NCBI RefSeq assembly: GCF_000685075.1
Contig: NZ_BAYD01000038.1
Span: 1 to 64,000 of the forward strand
Direction: 5' to 3'
Source: Paraburkholderia oxyphila NBRC 105797
Lineage (GTDB): Bacteria > Pseudomonadota > Gammaproteobacteria > Burkholderiales > Burkholderiaceae
DNA: 64,000 nt
Shown here: piece after piece, positions 25,258 through 40,500 of the stretch
Layout: each line of letters opens with the position of its first letter
How positions within the stretch are numbered: the stretch's first letter is position 1
The notes under the pieces: model-generated
The model's input: the letters and a program-made list of their open reading frames with translations, nothing else
Told to the model about the DNA's origin: nothing
Databases searched by the model: none
Made by a program: the position numbers and the translations under genes

Positions 25258-27581
25258 GGCGCGGGCCGAACCGGAGACGCTACGGGTGCGGCGGGCGCGC
25301 CGCCAGGACTCGCGGGGCCGCCGGCGCCACCGGAGTGACCGGAGCGGCTGGCGGTAGCGGCGCTTGCTTCACTGCCCGCTTGATCTCCTGCTTGGGCTCC
25401 CATTTGATCGGCCGCCTCGGCCATCGCCCGCGCCCGCACCACGGTCCCGACGCGCGCGGCGAACGCGGGATCGGCGAACAGGGCGTCGACGGGCAGTGGC
25501 AGGCGCCGGCGCCAGTTCGGGTGCTCGTCGATCGAGCCCGGCAGGTTCGGTTGATCGGCGAGGCCGAGCAGGTCTTCGAGCGGGCAGGTCACGAGCGGGC
25601 TCGCACTCGCGGCCACGTAGCCGAGCGCGCCCTCCACCGGCGCGTCCTCGGGTGAAGGCTCGGCGGCGTCGCGCGGCGCGAAGCCGGTGTCCTGCAGCGC
25701 GAGCCAGAGCGCTGCGCGGTCGGCGGCGCGCTGGGTGTGCTCCAGTGCGACGGGGTCGCGCCCGTCCGCGCGCGCCAGCATCTGCCCGACGCGGTTGCGC
25801 CAGTCGATGTCGGTGCCGCGCCACCAGCCCGCGACGGTCGGCAGATCGTGCGTCGTGGTGGTCGCCACGCAGTTCGGGTCGTAGCGCGCGGGCGCGAGAA
25901 ACGCGCCGTCCTTGCGCTCGAACCACAGCACGCGGATGCCGTAGAGCCCGTGCGCGGCAAGCCGCTCGCGCAAGCCCGGCGGCACGGTGCCGAGATCCTC
26001 GCCGATCACGATGGCGCGGTGCCGCCACGACTCGAGTGCGATGAGGCGCACGAGATCGTCGAACGGATAGCGCAGATACGCGCCGTGTTTTGCGCTTTCG
26101 CCCGCGGGCACGAGCCACAGGCGCCGCAGGCCGAGGATGTGGTCGATGCGCACGCCGCCCGCATGCGCGAACGCGGCGCGCAGCATGTCGATGAAGGCGC
26201 GAAAGCCGGTGTTGTGCATCGCGCGCGGCGAAAAGGTGGTGAGGCCCCAGCTTTGTCCGGCCTGGTTGAAGAGGTCGGGCGGCGCGCCCACCGAGACGCG
26301 CTGCAGCATGTCGTCGGGCTGAGCCCATGCCTGCGAGCCGGCGCCGTCACAGCCCACGGCGAGATCCGCGACGAGGCCGACCGCCATGCCGGCTTCGCGC
26401 GCCTCGCGTTGGGCGCGCGAGAGGCCCTCGGCCGCGAGCCATTGCAGGAAGCGGTGAAAATCCACTTCACGTCGGTGCGCCGTGGCGAAGCTCGCGACTT
26501 CCGCGCTGCGCGGGTCGCGCAAGGGCGCGGGCCAGTCCTGCCAGTGGCGCGCGCCGCCGGGCTCCTCGAGCATGGCCGCCTGGAGCGCCTCGAAGCGCGC
26601 GTGGTCTTCGAGCGCCTCGCCGCCGCGCGCGCAGAACGCGTCGAACGCCGCGGCGCGCGGCGAATCGCTCGTGCGCTCGGTGCTGTCGAAACGATCGAAG
26701 AGCACGCGCAGCACCGCGAGCTTGAGCCGCACCACGCGCGGCCAGTCGATGAGCGGCAGTGCTTCGAGTTCGCGCGCGATGTCGACGGCGTGGGCGGCGA
26801 TGCAGGCCTCGTGTGCGGCCTGTGCGCCGAACACGTCCGCTGGATCGATATGCGCGACGTTGAGCCAGAGCCGCGAGGAGGGCGAGTACGGACTGAAGTG
26901 GCCCGGCTCGGCGCTGAACATCGCATGCGTGGGGCTCACCGCGAGCGCGTGTGCGCCGTGCCGGGCGTGCTCAGTGGCGAGCGTGGCCAGCGCGCTGTAG
27001 TCGCCGATGCCGCCGTCGCCATTGCGTCGGAGTCCATACAATTGAGCGGCGCTGCCCCAGAGCGGCGGCACGCGTGAGCCTGAGCCGCTCGGGCCGGTTT
27101 CGTTGCCGTGCCGTGCGCGCCATGCGTCGTCGAGGGTGTGGCAGCGCGGCGGCGCGACGGCGATCGTCAGGCGGTGATCGTGGACGGTGAGCGTGTGATA
27201 GCCGGGCTCGGAGAGCGGCGCGAGCAGCGCGGGCGCGTCTCGCGGCGCGGTGAAGCGGCCCTCGATGTGCTCGCCGTTCTCGAGATCGATGCGATAGTGG
27301 CTGCCCGTGCGCACCGCCGAAGACGGCAGCTCGATCGCGCTCTCGTATTCGGCGGTGATGAGCGGCGGCAGCCGGCGCGAGGACTGTTCCGCGTTCAGCG
27401 TCGAGGCGCTGTGCCGCAACTGGGTCGCGTTCGCGCACGGCAGGCCCGCGCATTCGAGCAGCGCGGCGAGCGTGCTGTCGGGCACGCGCTGCACGGCGCC
27501 GCGCGCATCGGTCCACTCGACTTCGAAGCCCGCGCGTTGCGCGAGGCCCGCAAGCGTCTCGCTGCGGCGCGCGGTGCTCAT
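25254..27581 (-). CDS. malQ: 4-alpha-glucanotransferase (amylomaltase)
   Basis: Disproportionates malto-oligosaccharides (GH77). The start at 27581 gives 775 residues and overlaps the treZ stop by four bases. Family marks are GVRIDHILGLRRLWLVP (nucleophile region), IVIGEDLGTVPPGLRERL (acid region) and TTTTHDLPTVAGWW. The N-terminal part is the longer type seen in E. coli MalQ. The last 65 or so residues form a low-complexity Ala/Gly/Pro/Ser tail with no family match. Its role here is probably to resize glucans for TreY and GlgX. Confidence 0.94.
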   Translation of the reverse strand: MSTARRSETLAGLAQRAGFEVEWTDARGAVQRVPDSTLAALLECAGLPCANATQLRHSASTLNAEQSSRRLPPLITAEYESAIELPSSAVRTGSHYRIDLENGEHIEGRFTAPRDAPALLAPLSEPGYHTLTVHDHRLTIAVAPPRCHTLDDAWRARHGNETGPSGSGSRVPPLWGSAAQLYGLRRNGDGGIGDYSALATLATEHARHGAHALAVSPTHAMFSAEPGHFSPYSPSSRLWLNVAHIDPADVFGAQAAHEACIAAHAVDIARELEALPLIDWPRVVRLKLAVLRVLFDRFDSTERTSDSPRAAAFDAFCARGGEALEDHARFEALQAAMLEEPGGARHWQDWPAPLRDPRSAEVASFATAHRREVDFHRFLQWLAAEGLSRAQREAREAGMAVGLVADLAVGCDGAGSQAWAQPDDMLQRVSVGAPPDLFNQAGQSWGLTTFSPRAMHNTGFRAFIDMLRAAFAHAGGVRIDHILGLRRLWLVPAGESAKHGAYLRYPFDDLVRLIALESWRHRAIVIGEDLGTVPPGLRERLAAHGLYGIRVLWFERKDGAFLAPARYDPNCVATTTTHDLPTVAGWWRGTDIDWRNRVGQMLARADGRDPVALEHTQRAADRAALWLALQDTGFAPRDAAEPSPEDAPVEGALGYVAASASPLVTCPLEDLLGLADQPNLPGSIDEHPNWRRRLPLPVDALFADPAFAARVGTVVRARAMAEAADQMGAQAGDQAGSEASAATASRSGHSGGAGGPASPGGAPAAPVASPVRPAP

Positions 27582-29476
27582 GCGAGCGGCTCCTCGCGCT
27601 GCATCACGCGTGCGTCGTGATGCAGCGCGTACTCGGGCACCGCGCCGGTGAGCCACGCCACGCAGGCGCTTTCGGGCAGCACGCCGTTGTCGGTGTAATC
27701 GCGCGCGCGCTCGGGCGTTTCGAAGACAACCATGCCTTTGGGTTGCGCATCGAGCCGCACGCCGTCGGGGCTCAGGTTCAGCGCGATCGTCCAGGTTTCG
27801 CCGTCGGCGAGGCGCCAGCGCGCGACGAGCGCATTCACGCTGTTGCCGGCGTCGTCGGCGAGCACGCTCGCGCCGAGCGGCCGCGCATCGCGCAGGCGCG
27901 GCATCAGCAGACGCGCGCGCACCGTGAGCGCGGACTTGTAGAAATGCATCCATGCGCGCCGTTCGTCGTCGAGCGGTGCATCGGCCGGCGGCGACGAATT
28001 CACGAACGTCTGCAAGTCGTTCGGATCGGGAATCTGCGCGCGCTTTGCCGCCTCGTGAAACGCGCTGAACGCCGCGAATTCTTTGCGGCGGCCTTCGCGC
28101 ACCGCGTCGGCCAACTCGCCTTCGAAGGCGGTGAAGAACTGGAACGGCTGTGTCGAGCCGTACTCCTCCTCCATGAACAGCAGCGGAATCTGCGGCGAGA
28201 GCAACAGCAGCGCCGTGGCCGCGCGCAAGGCGCCGTCGTCGCTCAGGGCGCGCAGGCGCTCGCCCAGCGCGCGGTTGCCGATCTGATCATGGTTCTGCAG
28301 GAACATCACGAACGAGGTGGGCGGCAGATGCGCGCTTCGCTCGCCGCGCGGTTTGCCCGCATGCACGGGCGAGGGATCGCCCTGGTACGCGAAGCCTTCG
28401 CCGAGCACGCGCGCGAGCTGGTGGATGGGCGCGTCGGAGAAGGCGCGGTAATAGCCCTCCGATTCGCCGGTCAGCATGACGTGCAGCGCATGATGCGCGT
28501 CGTCGTTCCATTGCGCGTCGAAGTGCGTCTCCAGCAGATTCGCTTCGTTGTGCTCGTTTTCCAGCACGAGATGCACGTGGCGGTCCGGCTCCACGCGCGC
28601 ATGCACATGATCGGCAAGCTCGCGCAGCCACTCGGGGTTGTCGATGGCGTGGGCCGCGTCGATGCGCAGGCCGTCAAAGCGGTATTCGGTGAGCCAGTAG
28701 AGCGCGTTGTCGCTGTAGAAGTCGCGCACCTCGGGCCGCGCGAAATCGAGCGCGTCGCCCCAGGGCGTGCGCTTGCCCGCCTTGAAGAACGGCTTCGCGT
28801 AGTGGCCGAGCCAGTTGCCGTCGGGGCCGAAGTGGTTGTACACCACGTCCAGAAACACCTGCAGGCCCAGACCGTGCGCCGCATCGACGAGCGCCTTGAG
28901 CTCGTCGGGCGTGCCGTAGGCCGCGTGCGGCGCATAGGGCAGCACCACGTCGTAACCCCAGCCGCGCTCGCCCGGGTAGTCGTTCAGGGGCATCAGCTCG
29001 ATGGCGGTGATGCCGATGCCGGCGAGCGCGGGCAAGCGCTTCATGACGCCGCGATAGCCGCCCAGCGCCCCCACATGCAATTCGTAGAGCACCGTGTCTT
29101 CCCACGGGCGCCCCTGCCAGTGCGCGTGCTGCCAGCCGTAGCCGCGCGCGTCGAGCACCTCGCTCGGCCCGTGCACGCCTTGGGGTTGAAAACGCGAAGC
29201 GGGGTCGGGAACGAGTTGCCCGTTGTCGAGGCGATAGCGGTACAGCGTGCCGGAGCTGCACTGTGCCTGGGCTTCATACCAGCCGTTGCCCGTGGGCGTC
29301 ATGTCCAGTGGCGCGCAGGCGCCGTTTTCGAACACCACCTGCACGGCGTCGCACGAGGGCGCCCAGAATCGAAAGCGCGTGTGCGGCTGCGCGTGCGCGG
29401 CGCCCGTCAACTGCGCGCCGAACGGCAGGCAATGCATGTAGTGGCGGACGTGCGGATCATGCGTAAGCGTGGCCAT
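27578..29476 (-). CDS. treZ: malto-oligosyltrehalose trehalohydrolase
   Basis: Releases trehalose from the trehalosyl end made by TreY (GH13). The 632-residue product has an N-terminal early-set domain (FRFWAPSCDAVQVVFENG) and a barrel with nucleophile in YRFDGLRIDAAHAID, acid residue in HLVLENEHNEANLL and the transition-state aspartate in FLQNHDQIGNRAL. The RGWGYDVVLPYAPHAAYG segment is typical of TreZ. It follows glgX by 21 bases and overlaps malQ by four. Confidence 0.95.
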   Translation of the reverse strand: MATLTHDPHVRHYMHCLPFGAQLTGAAHAQPHTRFRFWAPSCDAVQVVFENGACAPLDMTPTGNGWYEAQAQCSSGTLYRYRLDNGQLVPDPASRFQPQGVHGPSEVLDARGYGWQHAHWQGRPWEDTVLYELHVGALGGYRGVMKRLPALAGIGITAIELMPLNDYPGERGWGYDVVLPYAPHAAYGTPDELKALVDAAHGLGLQVFLDVVYNHFGPDGNWLGHYAKPFFKAGKRTPWGDALDFARPEVRDFYSDNALYWLTEYRFDGLRIDAAHAIDNPEWLRELADHVHARVEPDRHVHLVLENEHNEANLLETHFDAQWNDDAHHALHVMLTGESEGYYRAFSDAPIHQLARVLGEGFAYQGDPSPVHAGKPRGERSAHLPPTSFVMFLQNHDQIGNRALGERLRALSDDGALRAATALLLLSPQIPLLFMEEEYGSTQPFQFFTAFEGELADAVREGRRKEFAAFSAFHEAAKRAQIPDPNDLQTFVNSSPPADAPLDDERRAWMHFYKSALTVRARLLMPRLRDARPLGASVLADDAGNSVNALVARWRLADGETWTIALNLSPDGVRLDAQPKGMVVFETPERARDYTDNGVLPESACVAWLTGAVPEYALHHDARVMQREEPLA

Positions 29477-29497
29477 GGCCGGTTCCTGGAGTCCTGT

Positions 29498-31753
<2,256 letters not shown>

Positions 31754-31822
31754 GTCGATGCTCCTTGTCGTGTTTTTTCTATTGCATCGGATTCCTGATG
31801 GTATGCTGGCGCGATCATTTCA

Positions 31823-34031
<2,209 letters not shown>

Positions 34032-34039
<8 letters not shown>

Positions 34040-37000
34040 GTCCGCTTCCTCCCGTATGCGGATGCGCATGCGTTTGCGTTTGTGTGGGCGTGGGACCGAG
34101 CACGCGGCTCGCGAGCGCGGCCATCCCACGGATCGGCAGGGCAAGCCAGCTGGGCCGGTTGGCGGCCTCATAGCGGATCTCGTAGGCCGCCTTCTCGATC
34201 AGGAACAGGTCGAGCAGCGCCTGCTCGTGGCTGGCGCTCACGAGCGAGAGCGGGGCTTGGGAGACGGCCGCGCGATACTGGCTGAGGAAGGTCTCGGCGG
34301 CATGCCCGCGAAACCGTTCGAACAGCGCATGCTTGCGCTCGGCGATCTGCTGCGGCGCGCTTTCCGTGCTCGATTGCGCCGCTGCGCCCGCATAGGAGAG
34401 CGAGCGCAGCAGGCCCGCGACGTCGCGCAGCGAGCATTGCTTCGCCCGCCGATAGTCGAGCGATCGCGCGGGTTCGCCCTCGAAGTCGATCAGGTATGCG
34501 TCGCCCTGCGAGATCAGTACCTGGCCCAGGTGGAAATCGCCATGAATGCGGATGCGCAACGTCGATGCATCGAGCGGCACGAGTTCTTCGACCTTCGCCA
34601 TCAGCAGGTCGCGGCGCTCGACCAGACTGCGAGCGAGCTCGCGCGCGTCGTCGTCGAGCGTGTGAACGTTCTCGCCCGTGTGCTGCGCCACGATGTCGAG
34701 CGCTGTGGCCAGCATCGTCTTCGTATCGGCGATCCATTGGCCGACGTCCTCGCGCGTCGCGGGTTCGGGCGCGAAGGCCGGGTCGTCGGTCGGCGTGGAG
34801 AGCGCAGCATGCAGCTCGCCAAGACGCTTGCCGATCACGCCGATCACCGACGCGTAGTTCTGCATCACTTCCTCTTCGTGCGCCTGGTCGCCGGTGTCGC
34901 CATCGTCGGCGGCGAGCGCCAGTTCGTCGACGGTGCGGCGCAGATAGTCGAGCGCCCAGTCCCACGCATTGCCCTGATTGTCGATATAGCCTTGCAGGAT
35001 CGCGAGCGTATGCGGCACGCCCTGCGGATCCACGCGCACCACTTCGCCATAGAGCGGCGCGGTGTTCGCGTAGCCGAGCGTCGTCAGGTAGCGGCTCATT
35101 TCCGCCTCGGGATGCACGCCGGCGATCAGCCGGCGCACGAGCTTGAGCACGATCGTCTCCGCCACGATGAGCGAGCTGTTGCTCTGCTCGGCGGCGAGCC
35201 AGCGGACCTCGGGCTCTTCGCCGAGATCGAGTTCGGCGAGGCGCTCGGTGGGCTCGAAGCGGATCGTGCTGCCTTGCACCGTGGGCACGGCCGCGCGCTC
35301 GTGCAGCTTGCGCAGCATGCCGTAGGCGAACCACGGCAGCGAGAACGCGTCGGTGAGGTAGCCGATCGTGCGCCCGCGCCGCACGCGCGAGAGCGCGAGC
35401 TGGATGTGCAGCGGCGTGGTGGTGTCAGCGCCCCAGGTGATGGCGATGGGCAGCAGGTAGCGCTCGCTCGTGCCGTCGGCGAGCTCGGCCTCGAGCTCGG
35501 TGAACGCGAAGCCCGCGCCGTGGATGGTCGTGAGCGCGGCGAGCTTCACGCCGCGCAAGGCCTTGTCCTTCGAGGCGAACCAGCGTCGCCGCGAGAGCCA
35601 CGAGGGCAGCACCTCGGATTCGAGCAGGCGCACGTTCTCGGGCGTGGCGCCGGTCTGGCCTTCGCGGATCACGACCGTCACGAATTCGGGCAGTTGCTCG
35701 GAGGTCGGCTGGCTCCACGAGGGGCGCTCGTTGCTCGGGCACAGCAGGAACCACAGGAAGCCGTACGGCGGGAAGGTGAGCAGATAGGGCAGTTGGCCGA
35801 TGGGCGGGAACACCGAATCGGCGGTCATTTCCACGGGCGCCGTGCCCGCGAACTCGGAGAGATCGAGCTCGACGGCCTGCGGCGCGCGGGAGAGATTCGC
35901 CACGCACAGGATCGCGGGCTCGCCCGGCATCTCGCGCAGATACGCGAGGATCTTGCGGTTGGCGGGCCGCAGGAAGCGGATCGAGCCGCGCCCGAACGCC
36001 TGCTTCGCGCGGCGCGTGGCGAGCATGCGGCGCGTCCAGTTGAGCAGCGAATGCGGGTCGCGCGTCTGCGCCTCCACGTTGATGGCGTCGTAGCCGTAGA
36101 GCGAGCCCATCAGCGGCGGCAGGACCAGTTGCTCGGGGTCGGCGCGCGAGAAGCCGCCGTTGCGGTCGGACGACCATTGCATCGGCGTGCGCACGCCGTC
36201 GCGGTCGCCCAGGTGGATGTTGTCGCCCATGCCGAGCTCGTCGCCGTAATAGATCACGGGCGTGCCCGGCATCGAGAGCAGCAGCGAGTTGATGAGTTCG
36301 ATGCGGCGGCGGTCGCGTTCCATGAGCGGCGCGAGGCGCCGCCGGATGCCGAGATTCAGGCGCGCGCGCCGGTCGCTCGCATAGGTGTTCCACAGATAAT
36401 CCCGTTCGGAGTCCGTAACCATTTCGAGCGTGAGCTCGTCGTGGTTGCGCAGGAACACCGCCCACTGGCAGCTCGGCAGCAGGTCCGGCGTCTGCTTCAT
36501 GATGTCGATGATCGGGAAGCGGTCCTCGCTCGCGATCGCCATATAGAGGCGCGGCATCAGCGGGAAGTGGAACGCCATATGGCATTCGTCTTCCTGGCCG
36601 AAGTATTCCTGCACGTCCTCGGGCCACTGGTTCGCTTCGGCCAGCAGCATGCGGTTCGGATAATGCTCGTCGATGGTCGCGCGGATCTGCTTGAGGATCG
36701 CGTGCGTCTCGGGCAGGTTCTCGTTGTTGGTCCCTTCGCGCTCGACGAGGTAGGGCACCGCGTCCAGACGCAGCCCGTCGATGCCCATGTCGAGCCAGAA
36801 GCGCATCACGTGCAGCACTTCGCGCAGTACGGCGGGGTTGTCGAAATTGAGGTCGGGCTGGTGCGAATAGAAGCGGTGCCAGTAGTAGGCGCCCGCGACG
36901 GGATCGTGCGTCCAGTTCGACGGTTCGGTGTCGATGAAGATGATGCGCGTTCCCTGGTACTTCTGATCGGTGTCCGACCACACGTAGTAGTTGCGGTGGT

Positions 37001-37508
37001 TCGAGCCGGGCTTCGCGCGGCGGGCGCGCTGGAACCAGGGGTGCTGGTCCGACGTGTGATTGATGACGAGCTCGGTGATCACGCGGATGCCGCGGGCGTG
37101 CGATTCCTGGATGAAGCGGCGCACGTCGGCGAGCTGGCCGTAGTCGGGGTGCACGTTGCGGTAATCGGCGATGTCGTAGCCGTCGTCGCGGCGCGGCGAG
37201 GGATAGAACGGCAGCAGCCAGATCGCCGTCACGCCCAGCGCGGCGATGTAGTCGAGCTTCGCGAGCAGGCCCGGGAAGTCGCCCACGCCGTCGTTGTTCG
37301 AGTCGTAGAACGACTTTACGTGCACCTGATAGATGACCGCGTCCTTGTACCAGAGCGGATCGTCGGACAGCAGCGAGGGTTTGCCGCGCCTTTGCGTGCC
37401 ATGCCGTTCGTGCTCGGCCAGGGCGTCGGTGTCCTCCGCGGTCGGGTCGTGCGTGACGGGCGCTTCAGCCTGCGGCGGCGTCTCATGGGAGGCGGGATCG
37501 CGTTTCAT
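34032..37508 (-). CDS. treS: trehalose synthase (maltose alpha-D-glucosyltransferase) fused to maltokinase
   Basis: A bifunctional 1158-residue protein. The N-terminal GH13 part (about 50-600) interconverts trehalose and maltose; it has nucleophile D249 (GIDGLRLDAVPYL), acid E291 (LLAEANQWPED) and D357 (FLRNHDELTLE). The C-terminal part (about 630-1158) is a maltokinase (Pep2/Mak type) with the aminoglycoside-kinase-like catalytic motif IRIHGDFHLGQVLI and the metal site YLIDFEGEPARS. Together they turn trehalose into maltose-1-phosphate for GlgE. The ATG at 37508 has GGAGGAG upstream and overlaps the glgE stop by four bases. TreS-Mak fusions are known in several bacteria; in actinobacteria they are often separate. 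Confidence 0.96.
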
Positions 37509-40500
37509 GTCGCTCCTCCGGGCGGGAAGTCCTGATCCAGTTCGGGGTGGCCTTCGACATGCAGCTCGTCGGCCGGCTCTGCGGGTGGCACCTCGCGCGG
37601 CAGGCCGTCGATGGGCGCGATGCGCCAGATCGCGAACGGCCGCGCGTGCGGATCGAGCCGCACGTGCTGCCAGCGGCCTTGCCATTCGAAGTGCTCGCCG
37701 GTCATTTCGTCGACGACAGCAAGGCGTGCGTGATCGTCGATCTGCCAGTGCTGGAAGGTCGTCCACGATAGCTCGAAGTCGGCGCCTTGCTCGGCGAACG
37801 GGTCGAGGTTGATCGCGACGACCACGACGTTGTCGCGCGCGGGCGTGGCTTTCTCGAAGCACAGGATGGCGTCGCTGTGCGCGGGCAGGAAAGTGATGCC
37901 CAGATGCGTCTGCAGCGCGGGATTCGCGCGGCGGATGCGGTTGAGCGCCGCGATCTCCGGCACGATGTTGCCGGGCCGCTCCCAGTCCCAGGCGCGCAGC
38001 TGATACTTTTCGGAGTCCAGATATTCTTCGCTGTTGGGCAATGCGCGCGCTTCACACAGTTCGAAGCCGCTGTAGACGCCCCACAGGCCCGAGAGCAGCG
38101 CGGCGAGCGCCGCGCGAATCAAGTGGCTCGAACGCGCGCCGCCCTGCAGATAGCGCGGATTGATATCGGGCGTATTGACGAAGAAGTTGGGCCGATAGAA
38201 GTCGCGCACCTCGGTCTGCGTGAGCTCGGTGAGGTAGTCGATGAAGTCGCGCTTGGACTCGCGCCACGTGAAGTACGTGTACGACTGCGAGAAGCCCAGC
38301 TTGGCGAGCCGGTACATCAGGCGCGGGCGCGTGAAGGCCTCGGAGAGGAAGATCACGTCGGGGTGCCGCGCACGCACGTCGCCAATCATCCATTCCCAGA
38401 ACGGCAGCGGTTTCGTATGCGGATTGTCGACGCGGAAGATGCGCACGCCGTGGTCCACCCAGAACAGGATCGCGTCGCGCAGCGCGAGCCACAGGTCGGG
38501 CTTCGAATCGTGCGCGTAGAACTCGGGGTTGACGATGTCCTGGTACTTCTTGGGCGGATTCTCCGCGTAGCGCAGCGTGCCGTCGGGCCGCCACGCGAAC
38601 CAGCCCGGATGCGCCTTGAGCCACGGATGGTCGGGCGAGCATTGGATCGCGAAATCGAGCGCGATTTCGAGGCCGTTTTCATGCGCGGCCGCCACCATGC
38701 GACGAAAATCGTCGAGCGTGCCGAGCTGCGGATGCACGGCAGTGTGGCCGCCTTCGGCCGCGCCGATCGCGTAGGGGCTGCCCACCTCGCCGGGCTGCGC
38801 GGTGAGCGCGTTGTTGCGGCCCTTGCGGTTGGCGAGCCCGATCGGATGAATGGGCGGGAAGTACAGCACGTCGAAGCCCATGTCGCGGATGCGCGGCATC
38901 TTGGCGATCACGTCGTCGAAGGTGCCGTGGCGCGATTCGTCGTCGCTCATCGAGCGCGGGAAGATCTCGTACCAGCTCGCGAAGCGCGCGGCGCTGCGCT
39001 CGGCGTCCACGCGCTGCACCTGGGTGTCGCGCGCGAGAAACGGGCGATGGCGCGCGGCGCGCACGGCGGCGGCTGTCGCGGGCGCGGCCAGCAGCGCGCA
39101 GCGCGTTTCGGTGTCGGCGCCCACGAAGCGCTTCACGAGCGCATCGAGTGCGTCGCGTGTGCGTGCATGCTCGCCGGACTGGCTCTCGTGCTCGTCGGCG
39201 TCCGACGTTTCCGCCGTGGCGAGCACGAGCGCGAGCAGGCGGCTCGCCTCTTCGAGCTCGAGGTCGACCGGCTGATGCGCCGCGCGCTTTTTCTGCAGAT
39301 GATCGACGAGTGAGGCGAAGTCATCGCGCCAGGCGATCACGACGAACTCGTGGCGGCCCACGCGTTCGAGCGGAAAGTGGCCGCTCCACAGGTCGGTGCC
39401 GGCGGGCTGCATCGGCGTCATCGGCGCTTCGTGCCAGGCGTTCTCGTCGCTGGCGCGCCAGAGGAAGGCCGCGTCGATGCGGTCGTGGCCATCGGCGAAG
39501 ATCGCGGCGTGCACTTCGCAGCGCTCGCCCACCACGCGCTTCACGACGAAGCGGCCATGATCGACCGAGGGCGACACGCTCTCGATGGCGATGCGCGGCG
39601 CGGCAATGGCCTCGAGCACGCTCTTGTGGCCGCTCGTGGGCGACTTCGCGAGGTCTTCGGGCGGCGCGAGCGTGACCATCGGACTCGCGAGCGCACTGAA
39701 CATCCAGCACGCGCCCGCGGGCAGCGTGAAGGTCTCGGGCACGGCGCTCGCGTCGTGAGGCGCGGGCGCGGCCGGGTCGCGCGCGCCGCGCAGCGTCTGC
39801 GCGTCGAGCGGCGCGAAGCGCGTGAAAGCGCCGGGCACGCCGTCGAGCAGGCGCGCCATGTTCACGCGCACGGGCGCCGCGAGCGAGGGATTGACGAGCG
39901 TGAGCAGCGCTTCGCCGGACTCGCGCAGGTCAGCGCTATCGCCGCGCAGCAGGGCGACCACCGGCGCGCCGGGACCGTTGAGCGCGCGCAGCTCGCCGTT
40001 GGTCTGCAGCGTCCACGTCTCGCGCTGCAACGCGTTGGCGTGCGCGATATCGGCGGAAAGATCGAGCGGCGCACGCGCTTTCGCGGCTTCCCATGTGTGC
40101 ACGCCAGGTGCTTGGCCACCATGGTGCCCGGCGTGCGGATCGCCGCCCGGCGCGCCGTGATGGATCGCTTCGTCCATGCCGTATTCGAAGCCCATCGGCA
40201 CGAGCCAGCCCGTGCCGAGCGCCGTCGCCGCGCGCAGCATGCGTCGATAGGCGCGCTCGACTGCGCGCGCGTCACCGGCGCCTTCGAGGTCGTGGGCGAG
40301 GCGCGGGCCATAGGGTGCCTCGGGAAACGCGATGGGCGAGCCCACGCGCCGCATGACGGCGTGCTCCTCGATGAGCCAGCTCGACGCAAAGTCCCACCAG
40401 CGCAAGGAGGTGAAGGCGGCGTCGAAGCCCGCGTCCTCGAGCTGTGCGAGGTCCTCGCGCGCGAGGCCGGGCGTGGCTGCGAGCCAGCGCGTTTGCGGAT